From: Fluviicola sp.
Lineage (GTDB): Bacteria; Bacteroidota; Bacteroidia; Flavobacteriales_D; Crocinitomicaceae
Length of the DNA: 64,000 nt
Reading direction: 5' to 3'
Assembly: GCA_017983675.1 (NCBI GenBank)
Contig: JAGOAZ010000008.1
Span: forward strand, 54,494-118,493
In this document: positions 1 to 8,958 of the stretch, one piece after another
Layout of the letters: each line of letters opens with the position of its first letter
Numbering within the stretch: position 1 is the stretch's first letter
Program-made: the position numbers and the translations under genes
The notes under the pieces: model-generated
Told to the model about the DNA's origin: nothing
What the model saw: the letters and a program-made list of their open reading frames with translations, nothing else
Database searches by the model: none

Positions 1-559
1 ACCCTGAAAAATATTGTGATATTACTTGATCATTTGCTTTGTTATTTAATGTTAGAACAATATTTGTTGATGTTAATAAAGGGTCTTCATAAATAACTAT
101 GATTACTGGAGCGGCATACCTACAACTTGGACAATTTACTGCTGGAAATTGAAATTGACTCCAATCTACAGTAATTGATGACCCGATCAAAGAAGATAAA
201 CTTGTTATGTCTTTTACATGCGATCGATGATAGGGATAATAAGTAGGCCCCATATTATTTGGAACATTTATAACTACATCAGAGGCTTCAGATAATACTA
301 TAGAATTGTTATTAATCAAAAAATTATAATCATTGACATAGTAATCAATACCTACAATTGTGTAACTAACAAGAAATATTTTTTTTATTGATGCATTATT
401 CGAAAGGTGTACAGGCAAATTGATTATTCCGCTCGCATCACTTGTGGAAACACCTGTTATTGAAACACCTCCTTTGACTATGTCTTGGTAATAAATTATT
501 TGCGCATGAAAAACATGCATGAGCAATAAAAAGTAAAGTGTTAATAATTGTTTTGGCAT
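1..559 (-). CDS. Secreted protein of unknown function, 3' part beyond the window
   Basis: An open frame runs from an ATG at 559 down to the window edge (186 codons, no stop), so the gene is partial here. The N-terminus begins MPKQLLTLYFLLLMHVFHAQ, a typical signal peptide ending in an AxAQ-type cleavage site as seen in many Bacteroidota secreted proteins. The following sequence is rich in Ser, Thr, Asn, Val and Ile, as expected of beta-sandwich surface proteins. It contains a CPSC motif near residue 150, which could be a disulfide or metal site. No sorting domain can be judged because the C-terminus is missing. A T9SS substrate is plausible from the neighbourhood (inference). I do not recognise the family. 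Confidence 0.7.
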   Translation of the reverse strand, partial: MPKQLLTLYFLLLMHVFHAQIIYYQDIVKGGVSITGVSTSDASGIINLPVHLSNNASIKKIFLVSYTIVGIDYYVNDYNFLINNNSIVLSEASDVVINVPNNMGPTYYPYHRSHVKDITSLSSLIGSSITVDWSQFQFPAVNCPSCRYAAPVIIVIYEDPLLTSTNIVLTLNNKANDQVISQYFSG

Positions 560-600
560 GGTTTGTTTCTGTTAAAGTTTTATCAGTGCGTGGATGTTAT

Positions 601-633
601 CAAATTTAACAAAAAACTTGATTTTTAAACCAA
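601..633 (-). promoter_or_regulatory. Putative Bacteroidota promoter for the partial secreted gene
   Basis: On the minus strand a TAAATTTG box (601-608) matches the TAnnTTTG -7 consensus. A TTG (631-633) lies 22 nt upstream, at the long end of the accepted spacing. It would start transcription roughly 30-40 nt before the ATG at 559. The motif match is seen; activity is inferred. Confidence 0.4.
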
Positions 634-668
634 TTGATTTAGAATAGTTTAATTGTTTTTCCAGATAG

Positions 669-720
669 ATAATCAAAAAATAACAAAACAAAAAAACGGA
701 GCGTGTTGTGCGCTCCGTTT
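669..720. repeat. Direct repeat copy 1: gene tail plus intrinsic terminator
   Basis: This 52-bp tract matches 6931-6982 at 49 of 52 positions by direct comparison. It contains the codons for a vestigial IIKK-stop tail, an A-rich stretch and a hairpin with a 10-bp stem (694-703 with 711-720) around a 7-nt loop. On the minus strand the hairpin is followed by a run of T, making it a good intrinsic terminator for the remnant frame at 726-854. In copy 1 the reading frame before the tail has a stop two codons earlier, so it is not part of an intact gene. Confidence 0.85.
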
Positions 721-725
721 ATATG

Positions 726-854
726 CTACTTCAACAAAGCAACTGCTTTTTTAATTTCGTTATCACTGGCTGAAAGGACAAAAAAGTAACCGTCTTCGAT
801 AAACAATTGACGAGCTATTTCTGCTTTCAGGGCACGTTTGATTAACGTATTACT
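726..854 (-). pseudogene. 3' remnant of a probable S41 C-terminal processing peptidase
   Basis: A 42-codon frame with no start codon runs from just after an in-frame TAA (855-857) to a TAG at 726-728 and is followed at once by a strong terminator. Its translation contains LKAEIARQLFIEDGYFFVLS and ends NEIKKAVALLK. The KA-IAR / GYF-VL / D-KKA pattern resembles the extreme C-terminus of Bacteroidota S41 (Ctp) peptidases (recalled pattern, not a search). It overlaps the end of the HTH gene by 5 bp. The likely reading is that the rest of an ancestral gene was replaced by the HTH/surface-protein block, leaving its tail and terminator. Confidence 0.4.
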
Positions 855-1203
855 TTAAAGCAGCAATTAATCCTTTTAAATAATCTATTTCTTCTTGTTG
901 TCTGCTAATTATTTTTTCAAATAACTCACGCTCTTTATCATTGATTTGATTGATAAATTGTCCGTCACCTATTTGGCTGTATTGGACGTGCTCAAATATT
1001 GTTGAACCTGAATCAGGTAATAATTTTGAGACTTCCAGATTTAAAATAGAAGCAATTTTTTCTAATCGGTCTAGTTTTAATTGAACTTCGTTGTTTTCAA
1101 TTTTACTATATGCGCGTTGCGTTATTTCTAATGCTTCGGCCATGTCCAATTGTGTCAGTTTTCTTTCTGTTCGTAGTAACCTAATTTTTGTTCCTGTTTT
1201 CAT
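850..1203 (-). CDS. XRE-family HTH regulator with C-terminal coiled coil
   Basis: This 117-residue protein has a Cro/C1-type helix-turn-helix at about residues 5-62 (TQLDMAEALEITQRAYSKIE is the turn and recognition region). A short linker follows, then a charged heptad-rich tail (about 88-115, KERELFEKIISRQQEEIDYL) likely to form a coiled coil for dimerisation. Its start lies 2 bp after the stop of the upstream T9SS gene on the same strand, so the two are probably co-transcribed. Small HTH proteins of this architecture are common in Bacteroidota. The target is unknown; regulation of the surface-protein locus is possible but not shown. Confidence 0.85.
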   Translation of the reverse strand: MKTGTKIRLLRTERKLTQLDMAEALEITQRAYSKIENNEVQLKLDRLEKIASILNLEVSKLLPDSGSTIFEHVQYSQIGDGQFINQINDKERELFEKIISRQQEEIDYLKGLIAALK

Positions 1204-1205
1204 AA

Positions 1206-3113
1206 TTATCTAATTAATGATACATTCCCTTCCAACTTTCCTTTTTGAGTAGCGGTGTGCCACGTAATGCTGTAAAAATATACGCCTTCACTGGCGGGTG
1301 CGCCTGCTGTTGTGCCGTTCCAAAGTTGGGAAAAACCAGTTGAAGTTACTTGATTCTCCCATGCAACCATTGTTTGCCCCCAGCGGTTGACAAGCGCGCC
1401 ACTGATGATTAACGGCGTATTGCTCGTAATGCCAAAGAATTCGTTGGTGTTGTCGTTGTTGGGACTAAACACATTGGGAACACTCACAATCACCGAATCA
1501 TATACAAAAATACTAGCCCAAGCGGTATCTGCACAACTCGGATTGTTTTGATACGCAATGAGTTGTACGTGTACTGTTCCTGTATCTGTTACGGTAAAAC
1601 TAGTGAACGGATTTGCCTGTGTTACGCCAGCCAGTTGCCAAACGTAGTTTGTTGCATTGATACTTTGATTGGTGAGCGTAACTTGCAAAGGAGCGGCACC
1701 CGAACTTGGTGTTGCAGTAAACAGCGCTGAAACGGTCGTGTCTGCTGCAATGTTGACCAAGGTATCAAACGAACAGCCAACCGCATCGTGTAACGAAAGC
1801 GTATGCGAACCGGCTGCCAAATTGGAAAAGAATGCCGTATCTAGTAGTGGACCGTTATCCAGAGAAAACTGAACAGCAACAGAATCTGCAAGCGTTCCTT
1901 GCAGGGTTCCTTGGTTCAACCCGCAAGTTGTTGCCGAAGTAACAAGCGAAGCGATTGTTGGTTGTTGGCGCACGTGTACCATGACTGGGCGCACGACGGA
2001 ACACGAATCATTGCCCCAAATGCGCACCGTGTACAACTGCGAAGAATCTCCCACAAAAACAGGATTGGCACAAGTACTACAACTCAAACCCGCAGCAGGC
2101 AACCACTCGTAGTTGACGCCACCCGTTGCAAACAACTGCACAGGCTCATTGGGACAAATGGTGGTGTCTGAGGAATGAGTGTACGAAAACGAAGGACAAG
2201 TTGATTGATAGGATAAAATAATTGCTTGTGTTGTGTTTGTAACATTCCAAAATTCTTGTGGTTTACATTCGAAATAAAAAGAGGTAGGAGAATTTATTAA
2301 CGTTTGGACATTTGAAAGCGCATCTGTACTGTCCATTATTAAATCAGGATCATCATCATCTAATCCACTCAAGACACCATTACTGTATTGAAAATGCCCA
2401 TTTGTACCACTAGCAAAAAAATCTGATGAAATTTGATCAGGTCCTGCGATATTACCCAGTAAACTATTGTTGAAAAAAATAGATTGTGCATCACCATTCA
2501 TAAAATTGAACGTATTCCCAACTTGAGCAAAACCAACGTTTTCTGTTAGATCGATTGGGTTGGTAACAATTGGAGAATTTGAATTTATTGTTATGTCATT
2601 ATAATAAGAATCAGAATTAATAAAAAATAAATAATCAGTATTTAATACGGTGTTTTTTTTACATTCTATAACTAAGTAAAAGCTACTTATTGCATGAGAA
2701 ATAGGTTGAGGTGGAATAATAAATTGAATAATATTATTTGTGTTAGAAATTTTAAACTTTTTAAAATGAAAATATCTAAAACCCTGATTCGCACCAGAAT
2801 ATTTTTTTACACCAATTCTTGTTGTATTAGAAAAATTTAGTGTTGTGTTGTTGATTGTTAAATTATAATTTGCAAAGGAGACTAAATTGTTATTACCCCC
2901 TCCATAAAATTCATCTGCTATCAAGTTTATACTGAGACTATCTAAACATTGAGTACAATCAAACGGGTATTGAACAACAACAGTATCCGGCTGTCCATTT
3001 CCTCCATGCCCAAACCCTAGTCCTACAACATCACCATGAAAAGAATTGGAGAGGATTACCTGCCCATGAATGATGAAACTAAGAAAAACAATAAAAAGAA
3101 GAAAAATCTTCAT
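1206..3113 (-). CDS. Large secreted protein with SprB-like repeat, PKD and gliding-type T9SS sorting domain
   Basis: This is a 635-residue secreted protein. A signal peptide (about 1-18, ending HGQ) is followed by an N-terminal passenger of unknown fold (about 20-310). Next come a CxxC-containing segment (CSTCANP, about 345), a SprB-like repeat (about 388-455, NLAAGSHTLSLHDAVGC), a PKD-like domain (about 460-540) and a C-terminal CHU_C gliding-motility-associated domain (about 545-635, VPNVFSPNNDNTNEFF, NRWGQ, WNGT, EGVYFY). Such domains direct export by the T9SS and usually need a PorP/SprF-type partner; none is adjacent here. DNA composition changes sharply near 2200: the passenger half is very AT-rich, the repeat/PKD/CHU_C half near 50% GC. 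This suggests a chimera. Confidence 0.85.
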   Translation of the reverse strand: MKIFLLFIVFLSFIIHGQVILSNSFHGDVVGLGFGHGGNGQPDTVVVQYPFDCTQCLDSLSINLIADEFYGGGNNNLVSFANYNLTINNTTLNFSNTTRIGVKKYSGANQGFRYFHFKKFKISNTNNIIQFIIPPQPISHAISSFYLVIECKKNTVLNTDYLFFINSDSYYNDITINSNSPIVTNPIDLTENVGFAQVGNTFNFMNGDAQSIFFNNSLLGNIAGPDQISSDFFASGTNGHFQYSNGVLSGLDDDDPDLIMDSTDALSNVQTLINSPTSFYFECKPQEFWNVTNTTQAIILSYQSTCPSFSYTHSSDTTICPNEPVQLFATGGVNYEWLPAAGLSCSTCANPVFVGDSSQLYTVRIWGNDSCSVVRPVMVHVRQQPTIASLVTSATTCGLNQGTLQGTLADSVAVQFSLDNGPLLDTAFFSNLAAGSHTLSLHDAVGCSFDTLVNIAADTTVSALFTATPSSGAAPLQVTLTNQSINATNYVWQLAGVTQANPFTSFTVTDTGTVHVQLIAYQNNPSCADTAWASIFVYDSVIVSVPNVFSPNNDNTNEFFGITSNTPLIISGALVNRWGQTMVAWENQVTSTGFSQLWNGTTAGAPASEGVYFYSITWHTATQKGKLEGNVSLIR

Positions 3114-3279
3114 AAAAGTTCTATTTAGAACAAAACTAAAAAAATATTTGAAAAAAGAAACTTAAATTTCCTATTTATAAACACTTTAACAAAAAGAACG
3201 GTTGGTCCAATAGGCCTTGAGGTATCTGTCGCGTCTGTTTTGTTGGTGTTTACAATTTTACTTACTTAATGCCAATTTT

Positions 3280-6200
3280 ATGAACACTAAACATTTTTTA
3301 CTCGCTGTAGTGCTCTTTGCAGTCAGCTATGTCATGGGTCAAAATCCGTTGACAATTGTACCACCAAAGTATATAAAAAATCAAACCGCATTCTACGACC
3401 TCCCCACTGGTCCCGCCGCCACGCATTACCATGGTCAGCCAGCGGAAAATTCTTCCAATTCGTTTGCAGATCCCTTGGGTAATTTAAAGTTTTTTATTGT
3501 AGATGATAAAGTTTACGACCATGAGGGCTATCTAATAGCAGATTTGACATTCACTGCAAACTCTTCACCTAACACCACATTAAAAGGTAGATCAGAGGTG
3601 ATTATTGCTCCAATACCTGGAGAATGTGAAAAATTCTACATTTTTAGTATGGGAAAAGATTACTTGAACCCAACGCAAGGTGATAAATTTTTTATGAATA
3701 TCCTTGATTTTACTATTGAATCTAGTATTAATAATTCAAGACAAGGAGAAGTATACCCTTGGGATGGATCAGGGACGCCTATTTTAGATGCAGGTGCTAA
3801 AAATGCAAATGGTCACATGGCTTTATCAAAACCAAGAGGTGATGGTAGTTATTTTTTATTTATCTCATCGACAGATAAATTAAGAGTCTATAACATCACT
3901 CAAACAGGTATAGCACTACACTATGTGTTAAACCTACAAGCAACTGATATTTATCAAGATTTTCGTGCAGAATTAGAGTTAATTGAAATTCCTGACCCAA
4001 CAGATTTAGTAAATGGTTCTAGGTATCGAATCGCACTTTCTGTTTTAAGAGGAGTTCAAGTATCAGCATTTCAAATAATTTATTACCATAATGTGGTAAA
4101 GATTGACTTAAATTATAATGGTCTTCCTATTGCAAATACAGATCGCACCTATTGGTACTTGGCTTTGTTAGATACAAATGGCGACCCCATCCCTTTTATC
4201 CATGGATTAGAGTTTGATAAAACAGGCAAACAATTATTTATCTCACACACAAGTGGTCAATTGAATTATACTAATGCGCTCGATTACGTGTTGGTAGAAC
4301 AACTTGGAGACACCAAATATAATATAACAAATGCTCAAAACACTGATTTTCAAAACTCACAAATAGAACGGTTTACTTTTAATGGGGTAGATGCATTGTA
4401 TATGATCAATAATAATCAATTTGGTAGAATCATTACAAACGATTTAAATCCTGGCGCATTTACTTTTCAACCAAATGTTGCAAATTTTGGAATTTCACCT
4501 TCTCACATGGGAATGATTCCTCCTGGCAGTCTTTACAACTCATTAAAATTATATTTGCTACCTGATCAAATTGATGGGTTTAATTATCAAAATTTTTATA
4601 TTAATGGAGACGATATATCTTGTTGTAAGGTTAATATTCCTTACAATAAATCATCTTACTCAACAAACGCTTCAACATTGCCTAGTTGGACTGGGAACAA
4701 CAACAATTTAGAAGCAATTCCCAATAGCAATATTGCTACCATTCGTGATGAATTACGGATAAAAAAAGGAACGACTTTGACCATAACTGGTATGGAAATT
4801 CGCTTTGCACCTGGTGCTAAATTGATTATTGAAGCAGGTGACAATCAAGTAAGCGGTGGAAAACTAATTTTAAATGCAACCACACTTACGGTGGATACGC
4901 GTTGTTCTTCTGATGCTCTATGGGATGGAGTTGAAGTACAAGGAATTTACAATCAGCCACAAGGAAGTATTTACGGTGCGAGCAAACAAGGACGCCTCAT
5001 TTTAACCAATAATTCCATTATCGAACATGCACGACGAGGTGTTCTTGCAGGGAGCTTTGATAATTCAAGTGGTTTTTATAACTATAATCCATCAAAAACT
5101 GGTGGAATTGTTGTTGCAAAAAACGCGGTTTTTAGAAACAATCAACGAGACGTTGTTTTTCGAAAATACATTTCTCCGAACGGTCAAAACAATTTTTCGA
5201 GCTTTGTAAACTGTCAGTTTTTAGTAACGCAAACCTTGAAAGGTAATGTACAACCAATCAACCATGTTGAATTACATAACATCAAAAATGTCTATTTTGG
5301 AGGTTGTGATTTTAAACATACTTCATCACACTTACGCCAAGGAAATGGGATTTATGCGTTAAATAGTATTTTCAACGTAAAAGCTCAATGTACATCTCAA
5401 TCTGCACCTTGTACCAATTTTGACCCTAATCTGTTTGAAAACTTAAATCAGGGTATTTGGATAAATGCAGCAGGTGCAACTTCAACATTTAGTTCCGATA
5501 GAAATGTGTTCATTAATAACTTGGTCGGGATTCGTGCAACAAACACAAATCTAGCAACTATCACACGTAATCAGTTCAAGCTTTACGAAGCATCAACTCA
5601 AACCACAGGTTTGTATTTGGTCAATTCAACCAAGTATGTGGTCGAAGAAAATGATTTTGATATTGTTGCATCCGAGCCAATGCCAACGGCGAAAACGTAT
5701 GGCATTGTTGTCAATAACTCGGGAGTACTTCCAAATTCCATCTATAAAAACACCTTCCATAATCTGTATATCGGTGGTCAGTCTGAATCTGTCAATTCAA
5801 ATAATGATGTAACAGTTGCTGGTAGCACTGGTTTGGTTTGGAAATGTAATACGTTTAATAAACCAATAGAAAAACACGATTTAACAGTAATCAATGGTCG
5901 GATAAGTTATAACCAAGGCTTGGTAAACAACGGATCTGCATTACTTGCTAATCAGTATGCTGCAAGTAATGTGTTTTCATCTGCAAATGAACCTGCAGTA
6001 TTAGAACATGATTTGTTCCTATCAAATGCCAATCCGATTAATTATGTGTATGTATCAAATGCGGCAAACATTAGACCCGACTCATACACAAACTCATTGG
6101 TGAACATACAACAAACTACCGTAAACGGATCTCAAATTCCTTACGATTTTACCAATGCTTGCCCAACGCGTTTGGGTAAAGGAAAAGATTTATTAGCGTT

Positions 6201-6945
6201 TAATTTAATTGGTTTAAAAGCAGAACTTGCAGCAAATGGTCCAAAATTAGATCTCCAAGCTGAAATTGACAGAACAGTAGATGATTTAGTGCGTGAAGTG
6301 CTTTTAGACACTACTCAATCGCGCGATTTTGCTGATCTCATTCCACTATTATCAGCAGAAACCAATAAAGTGTATAAAGATTTATTAATCAATACCTACA
6401 CCTTGCAAAATGATTTTACTGCTGCAACTAATTTGTTGTCGAGTATTTCTAATTGTGAACGCACACAAGAGTTAAATGCTGTATTAATTGATTTATTCAA
6501 CATGCAAGATGACAATCATTTCTTGAGTCAATATCCAAACCATTATGCAACCTTACAATCGTTGAGTAATGATATGAATTTCGAGAAAACAGCTAGTCGT
6601 GCGACAACTGTTTTAGCTGCATTAGACATGCTGTACATGGATGATAGCTATGCGTTCTACGAGGCAAATAATGAACGTAATTCATCAATTACAACTACTG
6701 CAGCTGATTCACCTTATTTGGTTTACCCAAATCCATTTGAAAACGAAATCACTGTAATTGGAAACGAATTAACGAATCGTAAAATAGTAATTGTTGATCT
6801 TTCAGGAACAATCGTTTACCAAACTACAATTGACGAGTTGAGCGAAACGGTTTCATTGGCTGGATTATCTCATGGATTGTATCTATTGAGTATCTATGAC
6901 AATGAAAATCATGTTATTCAAACCAACAGAATTATCAAAAAATAA
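3280..6945 (+). CDS. Giant T9SS substrate: beta-propeller-like plus beta-helix, type A sorting domain
   Basis: The start is placed at the ATG at 3280 because it begins a clean signal peptide (MNTKHFLLAVVLFAVSYVMG, then Q). The open frame extends upstream to 3217 but adds a non-signal sequence. The 1221-residue protein has an N-terminal half (about 40-440) resembling a secreted beta-propeller (repeated hydrophobic strands with FD-TGK and HGLEFD). A central region (about 470-900) of short N-rich strands and turns (NNSI, RNNQ, NNLVGIRATNTN) is typical of right-handed parallel beta-helices. An alpha-helical stretch (about 985-1120) and a type A T9SS sorting domain (about 1150-1221, YPNPFENEITV, LSHGLYLLSI, ending IIKK) complete it. 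It is divergent from 1206-3113. The cargo function is unknown; adhesion or polysaccharide binding is only a guess. Confidence 0.8.
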   Translation: MNTKHFLLAVVLFAVSYVMGQNPLTIVPPKYIKNQTAFYDLPTGPAATHYHGQPAENSSNSFADPLGNLKFFIVDDKVYDHEGYLIADLTFTANSSPNTTLKGRSEVIIAPIPGECEKFYIFSMGKDYLNPTQGDKFFMNILDFTIESSINNSRQGEVYPWDGSGTPILDAGAKNANGHMALSKPRGDGSYFLFISSTDKLRVYNITQTGIALHYVLNLQATDIYQDFRAELELIEIPDPTDLVNGSRYRIALSVLRGVQVSAFQIIYYHNVVKIDLNYNGLPIANTDRTYWYLALLDTNGDPIPFIHGLEFDKTGKQLFISHTSGQLNYTNALDYVLVEQLGDTKYNITNAQNTDFQNSQIERFTFNGVDALYMINNNQFGRIITNDLNPGAFTFQPNVANFGISPSHMGMIPPGSLYNSLKLYLLPDQIDGFNYQNFYINGDDISCCKVNIPYNKSSYSTNASTLPSWTGNNNNLEAIPNSNIATIRDELRIKKGTTLTITGMEIRFAPGAKLIIEAGDNQVSGGKLILNATTLTVDTRCSSDALWDGVEVQGIYNQPQGSIYGASKQGRLILTNNSIIEHARRGVLAGSFDNSSGFYNYNPSKTGGIVVAKNAVFRNNQRDVVFRKYISPNGQNNFSSFVNCQFLVTQTLKGNVQPINHVELHNIKNVYFGGCDFKHTSSHLRQGNGIYALNSIFNVKAQCTSQSAPCTNFDPNLFENLNQGIWINAAGATSTFSSDRNVFINNLVGIRATNTNLATITRNQFKLYEASTQTTGLYLVNSTKYVVEENDFDIVASEPMPTAKTYGIVVNNSGVLPNSIYKNTFHNLYIGGQSESVNSNNDVTVAGSTGLVWKCNTFNKPIEKHDLTVINGRISYNQGLVNNGSALLANQYAASNVFSSANEPAVLEHDLFLSNANPINYVYVSNAANIRPDSYTNSLVNIQQTTVNGSQIPYDFTNACPTRLGKGKDLLAFNLIGLKAELAANGPKLDLQAEIDRTVDDLVREVLLDTTQSRDFADLIPLLSAETNKVYKDLLINTYTLQNDFTAATNLLSSISNCERTQELNAVLIDLFNMQDDNHFLSQYPNHYATLQSLSNDMNFEKTASRATTVLAALDMLYMDDSYAFYEANNERNSSITTTAADSPYLVYPNPFENEITVIGNELTNRKIVIVDLSGTIVYQTTIDELSETVSLAGLSHGLYLLSIYDNENHVIQTNRIIKK

Positions 6946-6982
6946 CGGAACAAAAAAACGGAGCGTGTTGTGCGCTCCGTTT
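6931..6982. terminator. Bidirectional terminator, repeat copy 2
   Basis: This is the intact copy of the 52-bp repeat also found at 669-720. It contains the last codons of the upstream plus-strand gene (IIKK-stop) and a hairpin with a 10-bp stem (6956-6965 with 6973-6982). A T-rich tail on the plus strand and A-run/T-run symmetry let it also terminate pyk from the other side. Confidence 0.85.
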
Positions 6983-7001
6983 TATTTTATATCCGATTGT
7001 T

Positions 7002-8420
7002 TTACTCCACGTAACTCAATTTCAACATGTTTGTTTTTCCGTTTTCTTCAATTGGAATAGACGCAATGTTGATGACCAAATCACCTTGTTTCAATAAACC
7101 TTCTTTGGAAAGCAAATACTTGATGTCGGCAATCGTGTGATCGGTACTAACCGTTTTGTCGTAATAAAAGGCACGTACACCCCAAACTAAATTCAACTGC
7201 GTTAAGATTTCTCTGTTGCCTGTGAAGACAAAAATGGGTGCATTTGGACGTTGAGAAGCAATTTTATACGCTGTGTAACCAGAATAACTCATGGTAATAA
7301 TTGCGTCTGCCTCAACGCGTTGTGCCAAACGACACGCGTTGAAACAAATACTATCTGAAATAAAACGTGTTTGTGCTTTTTCGGGTAATTGTTCTTTGTG
7401 GTAAATCCCTTCGAAATTTTCCATTTCTCTGACAATGTTTGCCATCGTTTTAATGACGTCAACTGGAAATCTCCCTACCGATGTTTCACCAGATAACATA
7501 ACCGCATCAGCACCATCTAAAACCGCATTTGCAACATCGTTTACCTCTGCACGTGTAGGCGAAATATTCGTTATCATGCTTTCCATCATCTGTGTTGCCA
7601 CAATCACTGGTTTTGCATACTGGTGTCCTTTGCGGATCAACATTTTTTGAATCAATGGAACGTTTTGGTAAGGAATCTCAACTCCTAAATCGCCACGTGC
7701 AACCATCAAGGCATCGGTTACTTTGATAATTTCATCGATGTCGTCAATTGCTTCTGGTTTTTCAATTTTGGCAACAATACGTGCTTTCGCTTGGCGTTGG
7801 GAAATCTCGTGTTTCAATTCAATGATATCACGCGCTGAACGTACAAATGACAAGCCAATCCAATCTACCTCATTAGCCAAGGCAAACGCTAAGTCTTCTC
7901 GGTCTTTCTCCGTTAATGAAGGAAGCGAAATTTTTGTATTCGGTAAATTCACCCCTTTTTTAGAAGACAAAATACCGCCGTGAATCACACGCGCTTTGAT
8001 TTCCGCTTTACCGTCAGTACTAACGATTTCCATCATCAATTTACCATCATCCAATAAGATTCGCTCACCAGGGAGCACATCTTTTGGCATCAGGCTATAA
8101 CTAATCCCAAATTTCTCTGCTGTTCCAACAACGCGTTCAGTAACGATCGTCACAATGGAATCGTTTTCCATCATCACGCCGTTGTTTTCCATTTCGTAGG
8201 TTCTGATTTTTGGTCCTTGTAAATCGGCCAATATCGCAACATTTAAACCTGTTTCGCGGTTTAATTCACGAATCATGTCGATGCTTTTTTGGTGATCTTC
8301 GTGTGAACCGTGTGAACAATTCAAACGACACACGTTTACACCTTCTAACATCATTTGTTTCAGGACTGCTTTATCTGCAGTAGCTGGTCCAAGGGTTGCA
8401 ACAATTTTAGTTTTTTTCAT
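7002..8420 (-). CDS. pyk: Pyruvate kinase
   Basis: Pyruvate kinase converts phosphoenolpyruvate and ADP to pyruvate and ATP in glycolysis. The 472-residue protein has the usual length. It shows the N-terminal TKIVATLGPAT and VCRLNCSHG motifs, the catalytic IEKPEA and ARGDLGVEIP regions, the VATQMMESM active-site helix and the DGADAVMLSGETSVG motif, followed by the C-terminal allosteric domain. Its ATG directly follows the stop codon of the IPExxxVDY gene with no intervening base, so translation is probably coupled. It is the last gene of the acpP-fabF-rnc-IPExxxVDY-pyk cluster and ends at the hairpin near 6970. Confidence 0.98.
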   Translation of the reverse strand: MKKTKIVATLGPATADKAVLKQMMLEGVNVCRLNCSHGSHEDHQKSIDMIRELNRETGLNVAILADLQGPKIRTYEMENNGVMMENDSIVTIVTERVVGTAEKFGISYSLMPKDVLPGERILLDDGKLMMEIVSTDGKAEIKARVIHGGILSSKKGVNLPNTKISLPSLTEKDREDLAFALANEVDWIGLSFVRSARDIIELKHEISQRQAKARIVAKIEKPEAIDDIDEIIKVTDALMVARGDLGVEIPYQNVPLIQKMLIRKGHQYAKPVIVATQMMESMITNISPTRAEVNDVANAVLDGADAVMLSGETSVGRFPVDVIKTMANIVREMENFEGIYHKEQLPEKAQTRFISDSICFNACRLAQRVEADAIITMSYSGYTAYKIASQRPNAPIFVFTGNREILTQLNLVWGVRAFYYDKTVSTDHTIADIKYLLSKEGLLKQGDLVINIASIPIEENGKTNMLKLSYVE

Positions 8421-8849
8421 TTAAAATAATATTTGCTCCGCAGATGGCGTCTCATCGGTATCGATGATATATGCCGCCATTACGCTTGTTACTTTTTTCA
8501 CTTTTTCTAAGATCTCGTCCAGTTCATAAAATACATTGTCTCTTAAAAATAAAAAATAATCAATTTGATTTTTTTCAGGAATCAAAAACTTCCCTTCGTT
8601 TTTATTTTTAATCAAATAATATTCCATGTGATTTTCTTCGTCAGACCAGAAATAATAACTGTGCTGCGACTGAACCAACCCTTTTTTGGAATGTATGACA
8701 AAAAAATCGTCTGCTTTTGCAAGGTGCAAATGCAACAATTGATTTAAGCCCCAAACAAGACGATAGTCACTATGGTGGGAACAAATCCCAATCATCTCAA
8801 AATCAACGGTGTGATCTAACGTAAGAACATGACGCTTCACTTTGCTCAT
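8421..8849 (-). CDS. IPExxxVDY-family protein
   Basis: This small cytoplasmic protein belongs to a Bacteroidota family named for its IPExxxVDY motif, present here as IPEKNQIDY near residue 97. The function is unknown. I place the start at the ATG at 8849 (MSKVKRH), not the longer frame from 8879, because a good promoter (8867-8897) would start transcription at about 8860, downstream of the longer start. It lies between rnc and pyk, the position usual for this family, and its stop abuts the pyk ATG. The genomic link suggests a role tied to pyruvate kinase or RNase III, but nothing in the sequence proves it. Confidence 0.85.
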   Translation of the reverse strand: MSKVKRHVLTLDHTVDFEMIGICSHHSDYRLVWGLNQLLHLHLAKADDFFVIHSKKGLVQSQHSYYFWSDEENHMEYYLIKNKNEGKFLIPEKNQIDYFLFLRDNVFYELDEILEKVKKVTSVMAAYIIDTDETPSAEQILF

Positions 8850-8866
8850 ACACCCATAATTAGTGT

Positions 8867-8897
8867 CAAATTTACGCAATTAATAAAGGAAATACAA
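8867..8897 (-). promoter_or_regulatory. Bacteroidota promoter upstream of IPExxxVDY-pyk
   Basis: A TAAATTTG -7 box (8867-8874) and a TTG -33 element (8895-8897) are separated by 20 nt on the minus strand, matching the TTG-N(17-23)-TAnnTTTG consensus. It sits in the 109-bp gap after rnc and would make IPExxxVDY-pyk independently expressible from the upstream fab genes. Confidence 0.6.
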
Positions 8898-8958
8898 ACG
8901 ACCGAGTTGCCGCATTGAAGGAATTAACTCAAAAATAATACACGTGTTTGAGAATTGG

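Noticed and set aside
1548..2171. Overlapping plus-strand frames opposite the 1206-3113 gene
   Set aside because: They are shadows of the GC-richer sorting-domain half and share no family features; coding in two strands is not supported.
3217..3279. Upstream start giving 21 extra residues on the T9SS substrate
   Set aside because: It would bury the clean signal peptide that begins at 3280 behind a non-signal sequence.
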